Shown: one piece after another, positions 9,560 through 17,787 of the stretch | Layout of the letters: the number at the start of each line of letters is the position of its first letter | Position numbering within the stretch: position 1 is the first letter of the stretch | Source of the DNA: CG1-02-35-72 sp045046885 | GTDB lineage: Bacteria; Bacteroidota; Bacteroidia; Flavobacteriales; Flavobacteriaceae | Reading direction: 5' to 3' | NCBI GenBank assembly: GCA_045046885.1 | Contig: JASFYX010000006.1 | Coordinates: 1 to 57,929, forward strand | Length of the DNA stretch: 57,929 bases | Position numbers and translations under genes: made by a program | The notes under the pieces: generated by a model | What the model saw: only the letters and a program-made list of their open reading frames with translations | Told to the model about the DNA's origin: nothing | The model's database searches: none

Positions 9560-10834
9560 ATGTTACAAGTAGCTTTTATAAGAGAAAATAAAGCTGTCGT
9601 TTTAGAAGGCTTAGCAAAACGCAACTTTAAAAATGCAGAGGTCGTCATAAATGACGTTATTGCTACCGATGCCGATAGACGTGCTTTGCAAGCCGAATTA
9701 GACAACACTTTAGCCGATACCAATAAATTATCTAAAGAAATTGGGTTGCTGTTTAAATCGGGCGAAACTCAGAAAGCCAACTTGCTAAAAGAAAAAACAA
9801 TTCAGTTAAAAGCTACTTCAAAAAATTTATCTGATAAACTGAATGATACTGCTCAGCGTCTTCAAGATTTATTGTATCAAATACCTAATATTCCAAACAA
9901 ATTAGTGCCTGCAGGTTCTTCTGATGAAGATAACGAGTGTGTTTTTGAAAAAGGTACTATCCCCGATTTAGGCAATAATGCCCTACCTCATTGGGATTTA
10001 GCCAAAAAATACGACATCATAGATTTTGATTTAGGCAATAAAATTACAGGAGCTGGATTTCCTGTTTACAAAGACAAAGGGGCGCGTTTGCAACGGGCTT
10101 TAATCAGTTATTTTTTAGATAAAAATACGGCGGCGGATTATACAGAATACCAACCCCCATATATGGTAAATGAAGCCAGTGGTATTGGCACAGGTCAGTT
10201 GCCCGATAAAGAAGGACAAATGTACCACGATGCTAAAGATAATTTATATCTCATTCCAACTGCAGAAGTGCCCATTACCAATATGTTTAGAGATGTTATT
10301 TTAAACGAAGCCGACTTTCCTGTAAAATGCACAGCTTATACGCCCTGTTTTAGACGCGAAGCGGGTTCTTATGGCGCACATGTACGTGGTTTAAATCGCT
10401 TACATCAATTTGATAAAGTAGAAATTGTGCGTTTAGAAAAACCAGAAAATTCTTATGACGCGCTTAACGAAATGTTAGAGCATGTAAAAGGTATTCTAGA
10501 TGAACTTAAACTGCCTTATAGAATTTTACGATTATGCGGCGGCGATTTAGGATTTACATCGGCTATTACATACGATTTTGAGATTTATTCTACGGCTCAA
10601 AAACGTTGGCTGGAAATAAGTTCAGTTTCAAATTTTGAAACTTTTCAGGCCAATCGTTTAAAATTGCGTTTTAAAAATGCAGCAGGAAAAACCGAATTAG
10701 CGCATACACTTAACGGTAGCTCATTGGCTTTGCCACGTGTTTTGGCGGGTCTTTTAGAAAATTATCAGACAGAAAAAGGCATTGTAATTCCAGAAGTTTT
10801 ACAATCTTACACAGGTTTTAAAATTATAGACTAA
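9560..10834 (+). CDS. serS: serine--tRNA ligase
   Basis: Class II aminoacyl-tRNA synthetase that charges tRNA-Ser (and tRNA-Sec where present) in the cytoplasm. It has 424 residues, the usual length. The N-terminal coiled-coil arm that grips the tRNA long variable arm covers about 1-105. Motif 2 is FRREAGSYGAHVRGLNRLHQF and motif 3 is in the segment HTLNGSSLALPRVLAGLLEN. The C-terminus (VIPEVLQSY) is typical. The start codon ATG is 20 bases from a -7 box. A small minus-strand gene is convergent with it, ending three bases downstream. Confidence 0.97.
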   Translation: MLQVAFIRENKAVVLEGLAKRNFKNAEVVINDVIATDADRRALQAELDNTLADTNKLSKEIGLLFKSGETQKANLLKEKTIQLKATSKNLSDKLNDTAQRLQDLLYQIPNIPNKLVPAGSSDEDNECVFEKGTIPDLGNNALPHWDLAKKYDIIDFDLGNKITGAGFPVYKDKGARLQRALISYFLDKNTAADYTEYQPPYMVNEASGIGTGQLPDKEGQMYHDAKDNLYLIPTAEVPITNMFRDVILNEADFPVKCTAYTPCFRREAGSYGAHVRGLNRLHQFDKVEIVRLEKPENSYDALNEMLEHVKGILDELKLPYRILRLCGGDLGFTSAITYDFEIYSTAQKRWLEISSVSNFETFQANRLKLRFKNAAGKTELAHTLNGSSLALPRVLAGLLENYQTEKGIVIPEVLQSYTGFKIID

Positions 10835-10836
10835 AA

Positions 10837-10980
10837 TTAATTTGCTACAACCCATTTTAAAAGCTGTTTTTGCTTGTTCATTTTTAACAGAGCATTTATA
10901 TAAGCTGTTATCTGACCGTTTTTCATAAAAAGTTGGGCATTTTGTTTGGTGGCTTCGTAGTCTAAAATAAGTTCGTTCAT
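10837..10980 (-). CDS. small conserved-looking hypothetical protein (47 aa)
   Basis: A 47-residue frame (ATG at 10980, TAA at 10837) on the strand opposite serS and the TPR gene. The product begins MNELILDYEATKQNAQLFM, ends LLKWVVAN and is predicted to be almost entirely helical, with an amphipathic pattern and no signal peptide. It fills a gap that otherwise lacks coding sequence. The strand bias of codons (wobble A/T, no rare codons) looks like that of neighbouring genes. I recall similar short proteins next to serS in other Flavobacteriaceae, but this is from memory. Function unknown. Confidence 0.6.
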   Translation of the reverse strand: MNELILDYEATKQNAQLFMKNGQITAYINALLKMNKQKQLLKWVVAN

Positions 10981-11087
10981 CAGGTCAAAATTTAAAGTTC
11001 TTTTATACTAAGACAAGAATAATGCCAAGATGTTACAAGTGATTTTTCTAAAAGTATCTTTTTACAAAAACTTTAACACTTGTTTTG

Positions 11088-11095
11088 TATCTTTG
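11088..11095 (+). promoter_or_regulatory. -7 promoter element for the TPR gene
   Basis: TATCTTTG is a perfect Bacteroidota -7 box 20 bases before the ATG at 11116. The upstream -33 box is weak (TTTA with slightly long spacing). Its position supports the ATG at 11116 rather than the in-frame TTG at 11080, which lies upstream of the promoter box. Confidence 0.5.
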
Positions 11096-11115
11096 AAACA
11101 ATATCATCTCTAATA

Positions 11116-12897
11116 ATGAAACAACTCACAGTACTATTTACCCTATTTTTTAGTTTAAATATCTTTGCGCAAAGTCCTAGGTTGGCACGTAAATATTATC
11201 AGTCTGGTCAATATGAAAAAGCCGTAGAACTCTACAAATCATTACATAAAAAACATGCGTATCGCTCAGACTATTTTAAATTTTTAATAGGGTCTTATCA
11301 GCAATTAGAAAAATACATTGAAGCTCAAAAGATTATTTTAGAGCAGTTACAAAAATTCCCAAATCAATTACAATTTAATATAGAATTGGGTTACAATTAC
11401 ACTTTACAGAATCAGAATGACAAAGCCAAAATTTATTATGATATAGCATTAAAGGCAGTTGATATTAATCCTAATTTAGGGTACAATACAGGTAAAACAT
11501 TTCAAGATAATAATCTGTTAGATTATGCTTTAAAAGCTTATAAATCGGCTATGAAAAGTAATCCGAAATTAAATTTTAATCTACAAGTGTCTTTAATTTA
11601 TGGAGAACAAGGCGCCATAAATAAAATGTTCGACTCCTTTTTAAATATGGTTAACAAAGACCCATCGTACACTATGTCTATTTTAAGATATGTGGGCAAT
11701 TTTATAACAGAAGACACGCAAAATGCCAATAATATTCTTTTAAAAAACTTGCTCATACAGCGTGTACAAAACAACCCAAATTCTTCTTGGAACATCCTTT
11801 TGAGTTGGCTTTTTATGCAAGAAAAAAAATACAATAAAGCTTTTATCCAAGAAAAAGCAATTTACAGACGGAATCCAACCAATTTAAACCGCTTAGTAGA
11901 TTTAGGAAAAATCACTTTTAATGCAAAAGATTATACTACTTCTCAACATACTTTTGAATATATCCTTAAAAATGCACCACAAATAAATTTAAAAATATAC
12001 ACACAATTATATCTTTTAAAAATTAAAATAGCTCTAGGTTCTTCAGAAACTGCCTTATTGTCAATACAATCTGGTTTTAAAAATTTACTAACCGAATTTG
12101 GTTTTAAATTAGCAACATTGGGAGTTCAAAAAGAATACGCTTTATTTCTAACCTATAAATTAAATCAACCACAAGAAGCTATAAATCTACTCAAGAAATC
12201 ACTTGGCTTAAATTTAAACATCAATCAGAGGGGAATTTTAAGACTACAATTAGCCGATGTCTATGTTTTTTCAAATCAATTAAATAAAGCGCTTATTAGC
12301 TATTCGCAAGTTAAAACAAGTAATAAAAATTCTGTTTTAGCCCAAAAAGCGACTTTTAAAATTGCGCAAACTTCTTATTTTAAAGGCGATTTTAAATGGG
12401 CGCAAACACAACTTAAAGTCTTAAAAAGTGAAACATCGCAACTCATTGCCAACGATGCGCTTAAACTGAGTTTACTTATTTCAAATAACGACAAAGAAGG
12501 TAAACCAGAAGCTTTAAAGCTTTTAGCCAAAGCTGAATTATTGACAATTCAAAATAAAGATTTAGAAGCTCTAGATAGTTTACAGGTTATAAGTACAAAA
12601 TTCAATAAATATACAGTCGCTTTTTATGCACTTTTTAAGCAAGCTGAGATTTATGAAAAACAAAAATCTTTTGACAAAGCCGAACAAGATTATCTTAAAA
12701 TTCTAGCGCTAGATAAAAACAATATTTTAGCAGATGACGCTTGTTTTAAACTGGCAAAACTCTATCAAAATAAGTTAAATGACACCAACAAAGCGGCCGC
12801 CTATTACGAAAAGATAATCTTCGACTATCCTGCCAGTATTTATTTGGTTGAAGCCCGTAAAATATACCGTACTTTAAAACCCGATTTAATAAATTAG
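11116..12897 (+). CDS. secreted or periplasmic tetratricopeptide-repeat protein
   Basis: A 593-residue protein: a signal peptide (about 1-19, ending NIFAQ) followed by at least nine TPR-like helix pairs spread over the whole length. Clear units start near YYQSGQYEKAVELYKSLHKK, AKIYYDIALKAV, ALKAYKSAMK and, at the C-terminus, AEQDYLKILALDK and AAAYYEKIIFDYP. TPR arrays act as protein-interaction scaffolds. In flavobacteria this gene usually sits with a DUF4286 gene and rsmA, which hints at a conserved but undefined cell-envelope role. The frame extends upstream to a TTG at 11080, but the ATG at 11116 is chosen because it begins the signal peptide and follows the promoter box. The DUF4286 gene follows after three bases, so the two are co-transcribed. 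Confidence 0.85.
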   Translation: MKQLTVLFTLFFSLNIFAQSPRLARKYYQSGQYEKAVELYKSLHKKHAYRSDYFKFLIGSYQQLEKYIEAQKIILEQLQKFPNQLQFNIELGYNYTLQNQNDKAKIYYDIALKAVDINPNLGYNTGKTFQDNNLLDYALKAYKSAMKSNPKLNFNLQVSLIYGEQGAINKMFDSFLNMVNKDPSYTMSILRYVGNFITEDTQNANNILLKNLLIQRVQNNPNSSWNILLSWLFMQEKKYNKAFIQEKAIYRRNPTNLNRLVDLGKITFNAKDYTTSQHTFEYILKNAPQINLKIYTQLYLLKIKIALGSSETALLSIQSGFKNLLTEFGFKLATLGVQKEYALFLTYKLNQPQEAINLLKKSLGLNLNINQRGILRLQLADVYVFSNQLNKALISYSQVKTSNKNSVLAQKATFKIAQTSYFKGDFKWAQTQLKVLKSETSQLIANDALKLSLLISNNDKEGKPEALKLLAKAELLTIQNKDLEALDSLQVISTKFNKYTVAFYALFKQAEIYEKQKSFDKAEQDYLKILALDKNNILADDACFKLAKLYQNKLNDTNKAAAYYEKIIFDYPASIYLVEARKIYRTLKPDLIN

Positions 12898-12900
12898 ACT

Positions 12901-13209
12901 ATGTACATTTATAATGTTAGCATAAATATAGAAGAATCAGTTCACGACGATTGGCTTAAATGGATGCAAACCCAACACATTCCAGAAATGCTCGCTACCA
13001 AAAAATTTACAACTGCAAAATTGACAAAAGTATTGGTTGAAGAAGCTATGGGTGGTATTACTTATTCTGTACAATACACCACTAAAGATAAAGCGACCCT
13101 TCAAAAATATTACAACGAAGACGCCGAACGGCTAAGAAATAAAAGCAAAGCTTTTGAAGGTAAATTTGTGGCTTTTAGAACCGAATTGGAAGTTATTTCT
13201 GAACATTAA
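12901..13209 (+). CDS. DUF4286 family protein
   Basis: A 102-residue cytoplasmic protein that matches the small DUF4286 family: an opening MYIYNVSINIEESVHDDWL strand-helix, then HIPEMLATKKFTTAKLTKVL, and a C-terminal ALQKYYNEDAERLR-like helix. The fold appears to be a ferredoxin-like (dimeric alpha/beta-barrel) domain. The biochemical role is unknown. In many Flavobacteriia this gene is directly followed by rsmA. Here the two are separated by about 5 kb of unrelated, AT-richer sequence. Confidence 0.85.
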   Translation: MYIYNVSINIEESVHDDWLKWMQTQHIPEMLATKKFTTAKLTKVLVEEAMGGITYSVQYTTKDKATLQKYYNEDAERLRNKSKAFEGKFVAFRTELEVISEH

Positions 13210-13543
13210 CCTGAGGGAAGTTATTGCTAAAAACACAATTATATAACAAACGTTAGCCCTAAATAAGTCCCTTTTTTCACTCAAAATTACCAAGGCATAA
13301 AACGACTGTTTTTTTACTTTTGAAATTGTAAATCTGCGTTTAAAAAAATCTTTTATTTTGTATTTTAAAACCGCAGTTAAATTTACATTCATATTAGAAG
13401 CTGTCTTTCAGTACATTACCACCACCATTTTTATATTTCTAGCGATTCCGCTAGATTGAAAATTACCTATTTCCGCTATTTCTTTATATGAAATATTTTT
13501 ATATTTTGATTGCATTAAATTAACACCCTGAAAACGAGTGTTT

Positions 13544-13567
13544 AAAAAACGGAGAAAAATCCCTCCG
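13544..13567 (-). terminator. intrinsic terminator of the candidate small RNA
   Basis: On the minus strand CGGAG, an eight-base loop and CTCCG are followed immediately by six T residues. The stem is short, but the arrangement is that of a Rho-independent terminator. Its left arm is the same CGGAG that closes the long-range stem with 13643-13652, so the two structures exclude each other. Confidence 0.5.
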
Positions 13568-13656
13568 GTTAAAAGTAAAAAAATAAAAATTTGGAATAAG
13601 TCTCATTTAATACCCATTTGCCTATGAAATAAACAAACAAGATAACCGGAGGAAAG
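13544..13656 (-). ncRNA. candidate small RNA or attenuated leader RNA
   Basis: The inferred transcript starts about six bases after a well-formed promoter and ends at a T-run after a short hairpin, about 113 nt in all. Near its 5' end it has CCTCCGGTTA, which is perfectly complementary to TAACCGGAGG just before the terminator. This would give a closed loop of roughly 70 unpaired, AU-rich bases. The 3' copy can instead form the terminator stem. The only start codon opens a four-codon frame, so it is unlikely to be an mRNA on its own. It matches no RNA family I can name. Read-through would reach a 35-codon frame at 13408-13515. The 5' end and terminator efficiency are inferred. Confidence 0.45.
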
Positions 13657-13661
13657 TGTTG

Positions 13662-13693
13662 CAAAGGTACTACTTCCTCGCTTTATTTACAAA
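13662..13693 (-). promoter_or_regulatory. strong minus-strand promoter
   Basis: The minus strand has TTTG (13693-13690), a 20-base spacer and TACCTTTG (13669-13662). This fits both elements of the Bacteroidota sigma-ABfr consensus (TTTG, N19-21, TAnnTTTG), the best match in the window. No annotated gene lies downstream on this strand, which is why a small RNA is proposed. Confidence 0.65.
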
Positions 13694-13797
13694 ATACGCA
13701 GTTAACCGTTCGGTTCTGGTATTTTAGACTCTAAAAGTAGCCTATCTAGAAAAATATATAGACAATATTATTTATTAACACTTAAAATTTAAAAAAA

Positions 13798-14040
13798 ATG
13801 AAAAATCTATACATTATTTTGGTATTAGCTATTGGCTTAATGAGCTTTATTTCTTCAAGTGATAAGAAAAATAATTTAAATACAGGTAGTTTAACAACAA
13901 ATTTAGAAAACATTAATGTTGTTACATGGAATTGCTGTACAGTTGGAGAATTAGGAGGAGCCACATATACTGTTTGTTGTAATTGCAGTACAGGAAGTGC
14001 TTGTAGGAAGGCTAGAAGATTAATGAAAAAGAATCAATAA
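13798..14040 (+). CDS. secreted cysteine-rich cationic small peptide precursor
   Basis: An 80-residue precursor I cannot place in a named family. Residues 1-21 form a Sec-type signal peptide. A polar linker follows (about 22-40), then a compact C-terminal part with six cysteines (46, 47, 60, 61, 63, 69) in a CC-x12-CCxC-x5-C pattern and a strongly basic tail (RKARRLMKK). Three disulfides are possible. The general layout recalls the NVEALA-type and other small Cys-containing peptides of Bacteroidota that sit next to GLPGLI and outer-membrane receptor genes. An ELGG at 51-54 could also be read as a double-glycine processing site, but the cysteines before it argue against that. The leader is A-rich, and the GLPGLI gene follows after 39 bases. 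A secreted bacteriocin, signal or ligand peptide are guesses. Confidence 0.7.
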   Translation: MKNLYIILVLAIGLMSFISSSDKKNNLNTGSLTTNLENINVVTWNCCTVGELGGATYTVCCNCSTGSACRKARRLMKKNQ

Positions 14041-14079
14041 AATACTAATTATAAATAGTAAACCTAAAAATTAAAACAA

Positions 14080-14892
14080 ATGAATAATTATTTTAGCCCT
14101 TGTAAAATATTACTAATAATAATATTGCTTTTTACATTTTCAAACACCGTTTATTCCCAAAATAAAGACATAACATTAGTTTTTAAAGAACAAAGGAACG
14201 AACTTAACAGCCTATATCACCTAGTTATTAATTCCAACAAAAGTCATTGGAAAGAAATCACAACCCCAGATATTGATGAAAATAAATTACAAAACATAGA
14301 GTACATTTCAACAGAAAATTACACAAAAAAGGAGGTTTACAAAGATTTTAACACCAAGTTAGTTTATTCAAATTATGATATTTTACATCATAATTTTTAT
14401 GTCAAAGATAAAATGGAACCCTTTAATTGGGTCCTTCTTGACTCTACAGAAACAATTTTGAATTATCAATGTCAAATAGCAAAAACTAAGTTTAGAGGAA
14501 GAACTTATTTAGTATCATTTACCAAAGATATTGCAATCTCCAATGGTCCATGGAAATTCCAAGGATTACCAGGCTTGATATTAAAAGTTGTTAATATTGA
14601 TGACTCTTATGAAAATTTTAAAATGGAATGCATTGAAATACTACATAATTCTGAAAAGGTAAATATTGAACAACCATTCCAAATATTTTTAATTAAGCAT
14701 AATAAAAAGCTCTTATCTTGGAATGATTTTGTTCACAAAATTGATGTTTTCCTAAAAAATCATATTAAAAACATAAAATCTTCAGATTCATCAAAAGGAG
14801 AAGGCCGTTATACCATTAAATTAAAACTTAGGCATTATAAAGAAATATTTAATAAAGAAGTACAAACCGAAGGCATAATAATTGAAATGTAA
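14080..14892 (+). CDS. GLPGLI family secreted protein
   Basis: A 270-residue protein with a signal peptide (about 1-26, ending VYSQ) and the family signature GPWKFQGLPGLIL, whose GLPGLI core is at 162-167. Upstream is the conserved ILNYQCQIAKTKFRGRTYLVSFTKDI stretch in which a cysteine is embedded. The family (TIGR01200) is restricted to Bacteroidota and its biochemical role is unknown. From memory it is commonly encoded next to small secreted peptides and TonB-dependent receptor-like proteins, exactly as here. Its stop codon lies 25 bases before the ATG of the receptor gene. It is probably periplasmic and part of the handling or sensing of the adjacent peptide (inference). Confidence 0.88.
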   Translation: MNNYFSPCKILLIIILLFTFSNTVYSQNKDITLVFKEQRNELNSLYHLVINSNKSHWKEITTPDIDENKLQNIEYISTENYTKKEVYKDFNTKLVYSNYDILHHNFYVKDKMEPFNWVLLDSTETILNYQCQIAKTKFRGRTYLVSFTKDIAISNGPWKFQGLPGLILKVVNIDDSYENFKMECIEILHNSEKVNIEQPFQIFLIKHNKKLLSWNDFVHKIDVFLKNHIKNIKSSDSSKGEGRYTIKLKLRHYKEIFNKEVQTEGIIIEM

Positions 14893-14917
14893 CCTTTTAA
14901 ATTTAAAGCTATTTTCA

Positions 14918-17605
14918 ATGAAATTACCTTCTGTACTAAAATTAAAGTATTTTATTATTTCATTTTTAATCGTTACAAACATTTCAAATAGTCAAATTTT
15001 ACAAATTAATATTTTAGACACCCATAACCAATATATTGCTAACGCAAATATCCTAGTTAAAGAGGGCGAAGATCCTAACCTAATAAAAGAGTTTGGTTTA
15101 GCAAGAAATGGGATTGCTAAAATTAATTTAAAAAATAACTATCAAAAAATATTAATTGAAGTCAATGCCTATAATTATTTTAAAAAAACTTATGTCATCG
15201 AAAATCCTCAAAAAAATAGAACCTACATTATAAACTTTATTTTAAAAAAAGATAAAATAACCAAACTTGACGAAGTAATAATACGGGCAAAAAAAAGACC
15301 CTTTTCCATAAAAAAAGACACGGTTATCTATAACGTTAATTCTTATAGAGATGGGTCTGAAAGAAAAATTCAAGACCTCATTAAAAAACTTCCGGGTATT
15401 GAGGTAAACACAAGTACAGGAGAAATAAGGTACAAAGGAAAATCGGTAGAAACAGTTTTGTTAGAAGGCGATAATTTATTTGGGTATAATTACTCGTTAG
15501 GGACAAAAAATATTAATGTTGATATGGTAGAACAGGTACAAGCCATTGAAAACTACTCAGAAAATCCCCTTTTAAAGGGGATTGAAAATGGCAACAAAGT
15601 AGCCTTAAACTTAACTTTAAAAAAAGGAAAAATTGATTTTTCGGGAAATTTAGACTTAGGGCTTGGTATTTTTAAGAAGAGAAAGAAAGCTTTAAATATT
15701 AACGCTAACATTCTTGGCATTACCAAAAACTACAAATCCTTTGCAACACTTGCCTATAATAATATTGGAATTAATAACTCATCTTTTGATTATTTCGGTC
15801 TCAATATGAGTTTAGAAACACAAAAGGAAAAAGATTATTATGCCCAAAAAATCATTCCCGAAACAAGTTTCTCTAATATACTAGATAATAACAGAGTAAC
15901 AATTAACAATCAGTATTTTGGTAATTATAATGCCATTTTAAAAATAAATAAACGCCTTAAAATAAAAACCAATCTGTATTATTTAAACGATAAAATCACA
16001 AGTAAACAATTATTTGAAAATATGTATTTTATTAATGATGAATATTTTATAACTTCAGATAATACTTTTATAACTAAAAAACCCAGACAATATAGAGGTA
16101 ATATAGAATTAAAATACAATTCCTCTAAAACGTCATTACTTGAATATAATGCTCGTGTGCGGCAAGAAAATATAAAAACACCTTCTACAGTAATTTCAAA
16201 TAATGAAAACAGTTTTGAATCTTTTCTCATAACAAAAGATTTCTATTTAAAACAGAAATTACTTTTCACTAAAAAAATTTCTAATTTAAAAGCATTTCAG
16301 TTTTCAGTTTTTCAATCTACAAACACAATCCCTCAAACTTACCTAATAAATCCGTCTGCTATTAGCACCTATAATTTTGACAGAAATACACAAAAAACAG
16401 AAAACAGAAAAGACTATCTCAAAATTCAAGCTACTTTTTTGGGTTCGAGTCAAAAAGGCTCAAAATACACTTTTTTATTAGGCCGTGTTATAGACAACAA
16501 CAAACTTAAATCCAACTTACTTAATAAAAATTTAATAACAGACACAACAACAGAAAAAAGTATTAATGATTCTCGTTACAACAGCAATTCAATATATCAA
16601 TTAGGGGCTTATCATTACAAAGCTGGTAAATGGAATTTTTCTCCAACTTATGTGTTAAGCTATCTCAGTCGAAAAATTGAAAATAGAGTAAACGACGCAA
16701 AAAACAAACAATTTAACTTTATTTTTGAGCCCTCATTAAAAATAAGATACAGGCTTAACAGTATTTCATTTTTATCGGCAAAAGCTGGTTATAATAAAAA
16801 TTCTGAAGCAGAAAAGTATCTCCTCTTTAACGATATTTTAATAGATAATCGTACAACTGTAAGCAACACTTCGAGTTTAAGATTACAGGAAATCACAAAT
16901 TATGGCATCTATTATTTTAATAATAATTTATACAATCAATTTCTAATCAATTTAGGCGTGAATTACCAAAAAACAATCGGTAATTTTTTTACCAATTCAT
17001 TGGTAAATAAAAATACCATACAAATTAACTATTTCTATTTACCTCAAGATAATAGCAACTTAAGTTTTAATTTTAAAGTATCTAAATACATTCCATTTTT
17101 AGAAACTACAATAAGATTAAATTCTAATTACAATCTTTCAAAATATAAAAATATTGTCAATAATTCAGAACTCCGCAATAGTAGAAGTCAGTTTTTTAAC
17201 GCATCATTATTTGCTAAAACTGCTTTTGATGGCTTCATAAATCTTGAAAATTCTATAAATTACGCAAAGTCATTTTCGCAAAGTCAAGATAATCCTCAAT
17301 TTTCAAACGAATCATTAAACAATAGCTTTAAAATTATATTAAAACCTTCAAAAAAATCTTTTGTTTTAATTTCGCTAGATTATTTCTTACCTAATAAAAA
17401 TAAGAAATCAGAAAAATATATATTTCTTGATACTACTTTAAGATACAGACCTTTAAATAAAAATTTAGAATTTAACTTTGTTGCAAAAAATCTGTTAAAC
17501 AATAATAATTTTAAGCAAATAGAAACTACAGATTTTTCAACAATTATATATAAAACCAATATTTTACCTAGATATTTTTTGATAAATGTTAGTTATAATC
17601 TTTAA
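14918..17605 (+). CDS. TonB-dependent receptor-like outer-membrane beta-barrel protein
   Basis: An 895-residue outer-membrane protein. It has a signal peptide (about 1-25, ending ISNSQ), a CarboxypepD_reg-like domain (about 26-115), a plug-like domain (about 125-235; motifs DTVIYNVNSYRDGSERKIQD, LIKKLPGIEVN, VETVLLEGDNLFG) and a beta-barrel rich in Asn, Lys and Tyr to the end. It belongs to the receptor subclass that pairs with GLPGLI proteins rather than SusD. The frame is open from a TTG at 14882 that overlaps the GLPGLI stop. The ATG at 14918 is chosen because it starts directly at the charged n-region of the signal peptide. The gene is visibly more AT-rich than the flanking housekeeping genes. 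It may transport the adjacent cysteine-rich peptide or its target. Confidence 0.82.
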   Translation: MKLPSVLKLKYFIISFLIVTNISNSQILQINILDTHNQYIANANILVKEGEDPNLIKEFGLARNGIAKINLKNNYQKILIEVNAYNYFKKTYVIENPQKNRTYIINFILKKDKITKLDEVIIRAKKRPFSIKKDTVIYNVNSYRDGSERKIQDLIKKLPGIEVNTSTGEIRYKGKSVETVLLEGDNLFGYNYSLGTKNINVDMVEQVQAIENYSENPLLKGIENGNKVALNLTLKKGKIDFSGNLDLGLGIFKKRKKALNINANILGITKNYKSFATLAYNNIGINNSSFDYFGLNMSLETQKEKDYYAQKIIPETSFSNILDNNRVTINNQYFGNYNAILKINKRLKIKTNLYYLNDKITSKQLFENMYFINDEYFITSDNTFITKKPRQYRGNIELKYNSSKTSLLEYNARVRQENIKTPSTVISNNENSFESFLITKDFYLKQKLLFTKKISNLKAFQFSVFQSTNTIPQTYLINPSAISTYNFDRNTQKTENRKDYLKIQATFLGSSQKGSKYTFLLGRVIDNNKLKSNLLNKNLITDTTTEKSINDSRYNSNSIYQLGAYHYKAGKWNFSPTYVLSYLSRKIENRVNDAKNKQFNFIFEPSLKIRYRLNSISFLSAKAGYNKNSEAEKYLLFNDILIDNRTTVSNTSSLRLQEITNYGIYYFNNNLYNQFLINLGVNYQKTIGNFFTNSLVNKNTIQINYFYLPQDNSNLSFNFKVSKYIPFLETTIRLNSNYNLSKYKNIVNNSELRNSRSQFFNASLFAKTAFDGFINLENSINYAKSFSQSQDNPQFSNESLNNSFKIILKPSKKSFVLISLDYFLPNKNKKSEKYIFLDTTLRYRPLNKNLEFNFVAKNLLNNNNFKQIETTDFSTIIYKTNILPRYFLINVSYNL

Positions 17606-17616
17606 CTTTTACAAAA

Positions 17617-17769
17617 ATGGGGAAGAAATTTTTTATCAATATTATATTATTTTCACTTGTTGGTCTCTTAATTGATTTACTTCTTGATGTTAATATATTT
17701 AAACCCTTAGGATTATTTTTAGGTGCTTACACTGGTTTTGAAAAAAATAAACACACTAACAAAAAATAA
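17617..17769 (+). CDS. small membrane protein (50 aa)
   Basis: A 50-residue frame with ATG 11 bases after the receptor stop codon. One or two hydrophobic segments (about 5-24, IILFSLVGLLIDLLL, and about 31-40, GLFLGAYTG) are followed by a basic tail rich in lysine (KNKHTNKK). It would sit in the inner membrane with the tail in the cytoplasm. The position inside a tight gene series and the clean hydrophobic pattern favour a real gene. No family is recognised. Confidence 0.5.
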   Translation: MGKKFFINIILFSLVGLLIDLLLDVNIFKPLGLFLGAYTGFEKNKHTNKK

Positions 17770-17787
17770 ACCTTAAATTTGAAACAA

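Larger units (their letters stand above)
13210..13797. other. 588-bp intergenic region with promoter and inverted repeats
   Basis: There is no convincing protein gene here. The region holds, from left to right, a 7-bp hairpin with a four-base loop (TCTAGCG/CGCTAGA, 13438-13455) and a terminator-like hairpin (13550-13567). A 10-bp inverted repeat follows, CCTCCGGTTA (13562-13571) with TAACCGGAGG (13643-13652), then a strong minus-strand promoter (13662-13693) and a palindromic AACCG-TT-CGGTT (13704-13715). Part of this is annotated separately as a candidate small RNA. The stretch 13210-13437 shows nothing I can assign. The last 80 bases form the A-rich leader of the peptide gene. Confidence 0.6.

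Noticed and set aside
13132..13392. 86-codon minus-strand frame antisense to the end of the DUF4286 gene
   Set aside because: It overlaps a recognised gene, has no family features, and its composition (many Phe, Lys, Arg) is what non-coding AT-rich sequence gives.
13408..13515. 35-codon minus-strand frame (MQSKYKNISYKEIAEIGNF...) downstream of the candidate small RNA
   Set aside because: The YKEIAEI stretch hints at a piece of a helix-turn-helix, but the frame ends too early and contains a hairpin. It is too short to call and may be a gene remnant.
14882..14917. TTG start overlapping the GLPGLI stop for the receptor gene
   Set aside because: The ATG at 14918 directly precedes the signal peptide. 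The extension would put a non-signal-like stretch in front of it.
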